NCBI RefSeq assembly: GCF_047511655.1
Contig: NC_133389.1
Span: 42,256,295-42,320,294, forward strand
Origin: Castor canadensis
Taxonomy: Eukaryota > Chordata > Mammalia > Rodentia > Castoridae
Direction: 5' to 3'
DNA length: 64,000 bases
Below are positions 58,191 to 64,000 of this stretch, one piece after another; within the stretch, counting starts at the first letter, position 1; every line of letters begins with the position of its first letter. The translations under genes were made by a program, and so were the position numbers. Below the pieces are notes generated by a model. That model did not search any database, was not told the DNA's origin, and was given only the letters and a program-made list of their open reading frames with translations.

Positions 58191-59224
58191 ACAGTCTTCA
58201 GAAACAAACTTCTGGAAATACAGCTTAGCCAGACTGAAAGACTATCCTTCTCAGTTGGTATTATTTTCCAGTTTAACCAAAACTCTCTCCAGCTCATAAT
58301 TAAGACCTTCCGGTAAGAGTTTCTTTAGGACAGGGAACTAAGAATTTGCTGCTTGTGAAAAATTTTTTCATTGAACACTTAAAATTGAAATGAGACCTTT
58401 TCTGCAAGGTCAACAATAACAGCAAATCTAATATAAGACCTTTATTGATTTTTAAAAATTTGATTATATTAATCTTTTACTTTTTTATCTTGTCTTTAGG
58501 TCATAAATCACCAATACTTTCTGTGAGAGGGAATTACTTCTCATATTCCCTGAAGCTTTGAAAGAGGATAAAGAGTAGCAGAAAGTTATTTTTTCTAAAT
58601 AATCAGGTTACCATTTAAAGATTTAGAATCTACTTACTGGTTGAAGGACCCCTGACCTTGCCCAATCTTAAATGTTTCCTGTGTCATTTTTGGAGCCTAG
58701 ACTTTATTTTCAGAAATGATTATCTATTTAGAAAAAAAAATGTTAGCTGGTACTTAGCTCTTCAGGGGGTTGAAACATTCTATATATAAGCAAATCTTAG
58801 AACTTCATGGTCTCTGATTCTCAGTAAAATACATGCTAAACAACTACTCACTTTTTTAAAGATTAGAAAATATTACACAAAGCTCAAAACTTTCAGCAGA
58901 AGAATGTGGTGGAAATGATCATTGGTGCTTCAAAGTCAGAGGACCATGAAGGTGGGTGAAGAAGAGTGTTCAGATTCTGCTTCAAATGGTAAGGGACTGC
59001 TTTGTTCATTGGCACACAACTCTTAAGACAGACCACTGAGGCAATTAGGATATGTTCAAGGCAGGCCTCTGGGTTGGCCAAGAAGGTACTTGTTTCTGCC
59101 TAATCACACACTGAATACTGTAGAAAACAAAGTTTATAGGTAACCTTTTCACTTCAGCAGTCACTCACCCCTCTGCTAGTAGCCTTATGTTAGAAAAGAG
59201 AAAAAAAAAAGATTTGTACCCAAA
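58191..59224. other. Non-coding, no clear feature
   Basis: No gene or nameable repeat. Confidence 0.45.
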
Positions 59225-59511
59225 AGTCAAGGCATGTGCCAGGTGCAGTAATCCTAGCTACTCAAGAGGCAAAGATCAGGCCTAGCAAGGTTCAAAGCCA
59301 GCCTGGGAGCCAGGCATCCTTGGCTCACATCTGTAATCCCAGCTATTCAGGAGGCAGAGATCAGGAGAATCCTGGCTCGAAGCCAGCTTGGGCAAATAGT
59401 CCCTATCTTGAAAAAAATCCATCCCAAAAAAAAGGGCTGGTGGAGTGGCTCAATGCATAGGCCCTGAGTTCAAACCCCAGCACCACAAAAAAAAAAAAAA
59501 AAAAAAAAAGG
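59225..59511 (+). mobile_element. B1-B1-dID trimeric SINE
   Basis: A partial B1 (gtgccaggtgcagtaatcctagctactcaag), a second B1 (gccaggcatccttggctcacatctgtaatcccagctattcaggaggc), then an ID part (gggctggtggagtggctcaatgc, gccctgagttcaaaccccagcaccac) and a poly(A) tail of about 22. Confidence 0.87.
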
Positions 59512-60179
59512 GGTCAGGGCACGCTTCAAGAAACAGGAATCTCACACCTACTTTTGCATTCTGAGCTGGTTCCACAATGAAGCAGGCCATATTGACGGGA
59601 AAAAAAAAAAAAACCCCAAAAAACAAAAGGCAAACAGGTATCATGGAAAACAAACAGTGGGTTTGAATCCTAGCATGCCCATTCAAGAGCTATGTAATTT
59701 TGCAAAATTACCTAATGTGTTGGTAGCATATTTAGAAAACGGGAATTAGCCCAGTCTTTAAAATGGAAGAGAACTGAGTGGGAAAAGCAGGTAGAAACAG
59801 CCAACCCCAGTGGTTTCCCAACAACTTAGTTTTTTCTCTTTTCCCTATGGCAGTCTGTGGCGGTGGGTGGCCTCATCTCCCGCCACCCCCAGCAGCATGT
59901 TCACACAATGATGGCACAAAACCTGTTGGTCACCCTTCTTTGGGGGGTACTGATCACTCACTACCTTTCTGCTTCTCGGCGATTAGGCCTTTTTCATCCG
60001 TAGCCTAGATGGTAACCTGAGTAATTTCGAGCTCCGTTGGTGGAGTTGTAGGTTTGGGAGGAAGCACCCCCTGCTCCAGGCCTGCCTGACCCAGTGTGGG
60101 GGCTGTGTGGGACGCTCCTGCTCTGTCTTCTTAAAGCCTGGGTAAATGGGCAGCCAGAAGGAACACCAAAAGCTCTCTT
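59512..60179. other. Sequence between SINE and CpG island
   Basis: No gene recognised. GC content rises gradually from about 59850. It may hold distal promoter elements, but no specific site stands out. Confidence 0.4.
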
Positions 60180-60465
60180 CGTGCCGCGCGTATCAGCCAC
60201 TCATTGCCAAGGTGGGAGCTGGAGGGGACTGTGCCCGCCGATACGCCGATCAAGGGAAAGATCCGGGAGCCCACTCCCAGTGGCGGGGCTCGGAGAAGAG
60301 CCTTGTGCAGGGAGGGAGTTGGGGCACCGGGCGGCGCCCGGCGAGGCTGCAGGGCGCCTGAGTGGTCAGACGGGGGAGCGAGAGCTAAAGCTTGCTGAGC
60401 GCGCCCAGCGGGACGCAGCGGGTTGCACTGCCGAGCTGAGTCCCGCGAGCCGCTGGGCTGGAGCC

Positions 60466-60488
60466 GCGTGGGCGTGTCGTGGGCGTGT
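60466..60488 (+). promoter_or_regulatory. Tandem EGR/KLF-type binding motifs
   Basis: The first copy contains GCGTGGGCG (60466-60474), the classical EGR1/Zif268 consensus. An 11-bp unit, CGTGGGCGTGT, then repeats exactly (60467-60477 and 60478-60488), giving TCGTGGGCG as the second, near-consensus core. The GGGCGTG cores also suit KLF/SP factors. The pair lies about 500 bp upstream of the GAREM1 ATG, inside the CpG island. Factor occupancy is inference. Confidence 0.55.
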
Positions 60489-60490
60489 CC

Positions 60491-60500
60491 GGGGGCGGGG
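60491..60500 (+). promoter_or_regulatory. GC box (SP/KLF site)
   Basis: GGGGGCGGGG is a consensus SP1 GC box, two bases downstream of the tandem EGR-type repeat. In a TATA-less CpG-island promoter such a site commonly helps fix initiation. Confidence 0.55.
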
Positions 60501-60597
60501 CTGGGGCGCCGGGGAGGTGGAGGCGGAGGCGGTGTCTCCCCGAGCTGCGCAGGCGTTGCTCGCACCTTGTTGATTAGTCAGTGCTGGGAGCGCTGCT

Positions 60598-60795
60598 ATG
60601 GCGCTTCTCAGTCCCGCGGCTCCTCCTCACACGCTCGAGGCGGAGGGAAGGAGGGGTAAGAGGAGGAGGAGGCGAGCGGGCGGCCGCCGCAGCTGCAGAC
60701 CCGGGGCCACAGGAGGAGGCGGAGCGGGATCCGCCACCGCAGCCACCCGGGCCGCCCGCAGCCGCGGGGCAGCTCCGAGTCCTCTCTGGGCTTGA
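60598..60795 (+). promoter_or_regulatory. Candidate upstream ORF in GAREM1 5' leader
   Basis: An ATG at 60598 (in TATGG, so G at +4) opens a 65-codon frame that ends at a TGA before the main ATG. The predicted peptide is Arg/Gly/Ala-rich and resembles nothing known, as expected of translated CpG-island sequence. If transcription starts upstream of 60598, this uORF would precede and could damp GAREM1 translation. It is unlikely to make a functional protein. Confidence 0.35.
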
Positions 60796-60807
60796 GGGCG
60801 CGCAGCC

Positions 60808-60828
60808 ATGCCCCGCAGCGGTAGCTGA
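60808..60828 (+). promoter_or_regulatory. Short upstream ORF (6 codons) in GAREM1 5' leader
   Basis: The ATG in GCAGCCATGC has G at -3, a usable context. It is followed by five sense codons (MPRSGS) and TGA, 153 bases before the main start. A minimal uORF of this kind usually allows reinitiation. No other ATG lies between it and the GAREM1 ATG. Confidence 0.45.
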
Positions 60829-60981
60829 GCCGGGCGCCAGCCGTCTCAGCCGCCGCGCTCCCCGGGCTGGAGCTGCCCTGCGCCTCCCGCGCGCCCCAGA
60901 CCGTGAGTGTGAGCAGCGGCGGCCGCCGAGGCGCACTGGTGCGGGCGGCGGGGGAGCGCGGGACCGGAGGAGGCGGGGAAG

Positions 60982-61102
60982 ATGGACCCGGCGCCCTCGC
61001 TGGGCTGCAGCCTCAAGGATGTGAAGTGGAGCTCGGTGGCGGTGCCTCTTGACCTGCTGGTCAGCACTTACCGGCTGCCCCAGATCGCGCGCCTGGACAG
61101 CG
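60982..61102 (+). CDS. GAREM1: GAREM1, first coding exon (partial gene)
   Basis: The exon opens with MDPAPSLGCSLKDVKWSSVA and continues through VPLDLLVSTYRLPQIARLDS (residues 21-40), which I recognise as the highly conserved N terminus of GAREM1 (older name FAM59A). GAREM1 is a cytoplasmic adaptor: after EGF-receptor activation it is tyrosine-phosphorylated, binds GRB2 and the phosphatase SHP2, and promotes ERK signalling. The family protein is roughly 870-880 residues, with an N-terminal CABIT region and a C-terminal SAM domain; this exon supplies only the start of the CABIT region. The ATG has a strong context (A at -3, G at +4), and the reading frame stays open to the GTGAGT donor. The exon ends after base 1 of codon 41, so intron 1 is phase 1. 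As I remember human GAREM1, residue 40 is Asn; here it is Ser (AGC). The remaining exons lie beyond the right edge. Confidence 0.93.
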
Positions 61103-61108
61103 GTGAGT
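61103..61108 (+). promoter_or_regulatory. GAREM1: GAREM1 intron 1 splice donor
   Basis: The sequence GTGAGT follows directly after codon 40 plus one base. It is a consensus U1-type 5' splice site, apart from CG rather than AG as the last two exon bases. The recognisable family protein sequence stops being coherent immediately after it: the frame reads on for 85 more codons of low-complexity CpG-island sequence before a stop. This places the exon end at 61102. Confidence 0.88.
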
Positions 61109-62570
61109 CCCGGCCGGGCGCAGGGCAGAGGGGCGCGGATCGCGCCTTGGCCCCCGGCGAGCGAGCGTGCGCGTGTGCCAGGGAGGGTGGGATCGGTGGG
61201 GAGTGGTGGGCTGAGCGCGCCCCCCACGCCCCAAGGGCGAGAGTTGGCCCTCGCGGCTGCCGCAGCCCTGGCGCGTTATTCCCAATTCCCGCCCCCTCCC
61301 AGCCCCAACCCAACAGCAGCAAGCCGGAGAGGTGGAAATCAGAGCCCTTGCAGCGTAATTAAAAAGAACGTCTTAAAAAAAAAAATCAACATAGGGGAAA
61401 CCTCTGCAGATAGTAATCTTGGACGCCAGCCGCCTGCAAGAATTACTCAACCTGGGAAACCCTGAAGAGTTATCTTTGGCAACTTTCTTATGAAAATAAT
61501 TGTGCATCTTATTTTGGGGTGCTCTCCTTGCCTACCTCCCCCCTCCAAGAAGGTGCAGATTTAAGAGAAAAAACTCCTGGGTGACCAATGAAAGGGGTCA
61601 CGTTTCTCAGAGACCTTTTATTACAGCTTGTCTGTTTTGTTTAACCCAACTGAAAGTAATTTAGGGCTGTGTGTAGAAAATGTCTTTAGTAGAAGTGATG
61701 GTATGCTTAAGGTCAATTCTTAGCTTAGCACATTTCCAACCTGGAAAAAAATTTAAGTCACTAAAACTTATACTGATTTGCATCCTGAGCTCAGAACTTA
61801 AGAAAAGCCTGTATTTCCTGAAATTGACCACTCTAAACCAATTAAACATCCCCCCAAACTGATTGCTCTGTCATGTGACATCTGCAAACAAATATGTAGA
61901 TGTGCTACTGTGGAGCAAGTGGATATATTGTGACATTTTAGGTGGCAGTTTAGGTTATGTTTTGTTTTTGCTTGTTTTCACAATAGAGGGTTTTGGCTTC
62001 ATGCGATTTCAAGCTGTTTGCAGAAAGAAGCCTGTCCTGCTGTGGGGCAGTGAGGCCCAGGCTGGCAGACAGACAGGCAAGATAGATAGAGCTGTGACCA
62101 CACACAGACCAAGTCAAAATATCAGCGAGCAGAAAGATGTCATTTCAAGGCACAGGCACCCTTGTTTTCTGAGGTAAAAGAGTGTGTTACATGAGATGTG
62201 TAAATGTCCAGAGGAATTTTTACTCTGTTTCTTATCTGTGGGATAAGAGGGAGGAAGGAGGCACTGATGAGTTAAACTGATGTGAAAACTAAGTGCAGGA
62301 AAGTTCATGAAGAGTGGAAAACAATTTTGCTATGCTTTCTGTCCTTATGTTGTTGTTGGAGGTCATGGTGGGCATTGGGAATAAACTAGAAGTTTTTAGA
62401 CTAATAATGATGACAAATAGCCGTTGAATCCAGGGGAGATGGTGTGGTGAGGCATTTTTACTTAGAACGGGCTGGGGAAGTGTTTTGTGCATTGAATATG
62501 AGTCTATAGACCTGAATCTGTGCAAGTGTATGTATTTACAGTGTTTCATTTCCTCCACTGTGCAAAAGAG

Positions 62571-62587
62571 TATATATATATATATAT
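62571..62587. repeat. (AT)n run in GAREM1 intron 1
   Basis: About eight AT units (tatatatatatatatat). Confidence 0.9.
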
Positions 62588-63039
62588 GGCAGGTTGTGAG
62601 TCCTCACCTTTCCAGACCTTCCCTCATCTCTGCACACCCTGCCAGAACTTTTAGCTGGGCATGAGAGCATTGGTGCTTGGGGTGTAAAAGTCACTCAGAG
62701 GCCTCATCAAGCTCCAAGTTTGAAGAGGCTGAATATCGGCTTCAGATATAACTCTTAGTTTTATTATCCACTTTCCTATCCCTGCCATTCATAAAAAGGA
62801 TCTGAATCAGCACTCTACTCATCCCACACTTCTCTTTAAAATTAAGACGTGGGTTTCAAGTCTTTAACACTGTGTCCTTTCAAGCCCTGAAATGGATTTT
62901 CATCACTGTGTGTAATTCTAGTTCTTGTAAATTTCTCTTTTTTATACCATTTGAAAATCACCACAGCACACACAAATTCATAAGCAGCCAAACACTGCTT
63001 TATACTTTGTTTTTTCACTTAAATATCTATCCCATCTCC

Positions 63040-63420
63040 TTTAAATACTTTTTGTTAGCATGGTTTTTAATAGCTGCATAATATTCTATTGAAATGGTTA
63101 TACCATCTAGTCCCCTGTTGGTGGACTTCAAGTGGCTTATATATCAAGTCCCCTATTGGTGAACATTAAATTTCTTCATTTTTTTGCTGTTTTAAGTTAT
63201 GATACAATGAGCACTCCTGTATATGAGTTTGTTGCTTTGATTACAGTATACCCATGCCTTGCTGGGCACATGTGAATCCTTTTAAAATTCTTGATCAGTG
63301 TTACCATTGCTTTATAGAATAAAGGCATATCACAAAGGCATTGTGGGAGTACCATTCTGCCCACATCCTTAAAATAAGAGCAATCTACTTTTTACAATCT
63401 TTGCTAATTTAATGGGGGAG
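63040..63420 (-). mobile_element. Ancient L1M fragment (antisense) in GAREM1 intron 1
   Basis: ttaatagctgcataatattctattgaaatggttataccatctagtcccctgttggtgga, then ttttttgctgttttaagttatgatacaatgagcactcctgta, are antisense ORF2-end phrases. A short internal repeat of the cagtcccctattggtg(g)a block is present. Confidence 0.65.
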
Positions 63421-63789
63421 CATGTTGTCTTGAAATTTTTAAAAAGCCAGTCATATATTCTTGTTTTTAAACATGTCTCTCAACAGTGTTTAGAATAGGT
63501 TATGGTCATGCTGTCATATTTTTAAATGCTATTGGTGAAATTTCAAGTTTTGTAGAGTCCTCATCCTGTGTACATCTTTTTTCCAGTTTTAGTGCTGTGG
63601 ATCACTTTACACATACATGCACATAGCCACCCTATACTTAGATATGAAAGGTAGTCATTTTCAAAATCACTTGTTTTAAAAGAGGCTAGAAAGAAATTGA
63701 ACAACATGCAGTAGTTGACATTATGCCAATAGGAAACTATTGGCTAGTTTTAAGCTATCATGGAAGAACATTAAAAATCTAAGTTCATA

Positions 63790-63972
63790 AATTGATTATT
63801 GAACACCTACTGTGTGCAAGTACTACATTTCCATGTGCTCAACATACATTATCTCAAATCCTCAGGGCCCTGTTTTAAGGACTTTGGGAACCAAACTGAG
63901 TGAAGGACTCAGAGCTAGTAAATAGTGGAGTGGGATTTCTAGCTGACTTTGTGCCTCCGAAGACTGTGCTAC
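63790..63972 (+). repeat. MIR SINE fossil in GAREM1 intron 1
   Basis: tgaacacctactgtgtgcaagtac, caacatacattatctcaaatcctcaggg, agagctagtaaatagtggagtgggatttctagc and gactgtgctacc follow nearly the whole MIR consensus. Confidence 0.75.
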
Positions 63973-64000
63973 CTCCTCGTCCTGAAGGGGAGTAAGCTTT

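Larger units (their letters stand above)
60180..61340 (+). promoter_or_regulatory. GAREM1: CpG island promoter region of GAREM1
   Basis: CG dinucleotides become dense from about 60180 and fade after about 61300, in sharp contrast to the CpG-poor, AT-rich sequence on both sides. The island spans the presumed transcription start region, the 5' UTR, the first coding exon and the start of intron 1, as is typical of a broadly expressed mammalian promoter. It contains a GGGGCGGGG GC box, tandem EGR/KLF-type motifs and several GC-rich runs. No TATA box is evident at a sensible distance, so dispersed initiation is likely. The exact start site cannot be placed from sequence; the stretch 60550-60960 is the likely 5' UTR. 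Confidence 0.85.
61103..64000 (+). other. GAREM1: GAREM1 intron 1 (5' part, continues beyond window)
   Basis: This begins with the remainder of the CpG island (to about 61340) and then becomes ordinary AT-rich intron sequence. It contains an (AT)n run near 62571, an antisense L1M fragment around 63040-63420 and a MIR near the right edge. No second coding exon and no acceptor linked to GAREM1-like coding sequence was seen. The stretch 61340-63040 holds nothing I can name. Confidence 0.85.

Noticed and set aside
59960-59995. U2 snRNA-like phrase (cttctcggc...aggcctttt)
   Set aside because: Only a few scattered bases match; no continuous U2 sequence, tail or target-site duplication.
60094-60573. 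159-codon plus-strand frame in the CpG island, and a 144-codon antisense frame over it
   Set aside because: Same GC-driven artefact: no homology, no conserved motif, and it ends before the recognised exon.
60652-60662. Alternative splice donor (gaggggtaagag) in the 5' leader
   Set aside because: It fits a donor consensus, but no matching acceptor or transcript evidence is visible. Kept only as a possibility.
60581-61024. 147-codon frame overlapping the GAREM1 start in another frame
   Set aside because: It starts from GTG and is low complexity (Arg/Ala/Gly). The recognisable protein is in the ATG 60982 frame.
60574-61227. 217-codon open frame antisense to GAREM1 exon 1
   Set aside because: Composition is Ala/Arg/Pro/Gly-rich, as expected from any frame through a CpG island where stop codons are rare. 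It overlaps the real exon antisense and shows no domain.

Overview
This is mammalian nuclear DNA with a single recognisable gene. At the far right, on the + strand, a CpG island contains the first coding exon of GAREM1 (GRB2-associated regulator of MAPK1 subtype 1). It encodes residues 1-40 plus the first base of codon 41, followed by a GTGAGT splice donor; intron 1 runs off the window. Everything to the left (about 60 kb) reads as non-coding upstream sequence, mostly layers of retrotransposons and old transposon fossils. From memory of human 18q12, the region upstream of GAREM1 is the intergenic interval towards KLHL14, which fits, but no part of KLHL14 is seen here.

The repeats point to a rodent of the squirrel/beaver side of the order. 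There are many ID-type tRNA-derived SINEs, monomeric B1 elements, and composite B1-dID and B1-B1-dID SINEs. L1 copies share a very G-rich 3' UTR. No Alu and no murine B2/B4 elements were noticed. My best guess is a castorid (beaver, Castor), from repeat style alone.

Layout. 1-10 kb: old fossils (MIR, an MLT1-type LTR, hAT pieces, L2), a fresh 128-bp tandem duplication and one ID SINE with clean target-site duplications. 10.7-16.2 kb: a large antisense L1-derived block, itself hit by a younger 5'-truncated L1 with a 15-bp target-site duplication and by a B1/ID pair. 17.1-19.3 kb: a hAT fossil and an ancient L1M 3' end. 19.7-22.3 kb: polypyrimidine tract, SINEs and L1 3' ends. 23.1-25.0 kb: a U6 snRNA retropseudogene with perfect target-site duplications, then an antisense L1 split by a solo class II-like LTR. 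25.6-30.6 kb: SINEs, MIR and old repeats. 31.9-34.4 kb: a decayed ERV-L-like internal region with a hAT element inside it. 34.7-39.9 kb: microsatellites, L1M pieces and a second young L1. 40-46.2 kb: MIR, B1, a 221-nt pure purine run and L1 fragments. 47.8-50.9 kb: L1, a short tandem duplication and a long L2. 51.9-53.7 kb: a perfect 40-bp palindrome, a trimeric SINE and L1. 54.7-59.5 kb: ID SINEs, a Tigger-like element and a stack of serial insertions into one target. 60.2-61.3 kb: CpG island, promoter and GAREM1 exon 1. 61.1-64.0 kb: GAREM1 intron 1.

Apart from the GAREM1 exon, no open reading frame looks like a host gene. The longer ones are L1 ORF2 tails, antisense shadows of repeats, low-complexity tracts or CpG-island frames. 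Repeat family names come from reading the sequence against remembered consensus features; old-element boundaries are good to a few tens of bases, and subfamily names are tentative.
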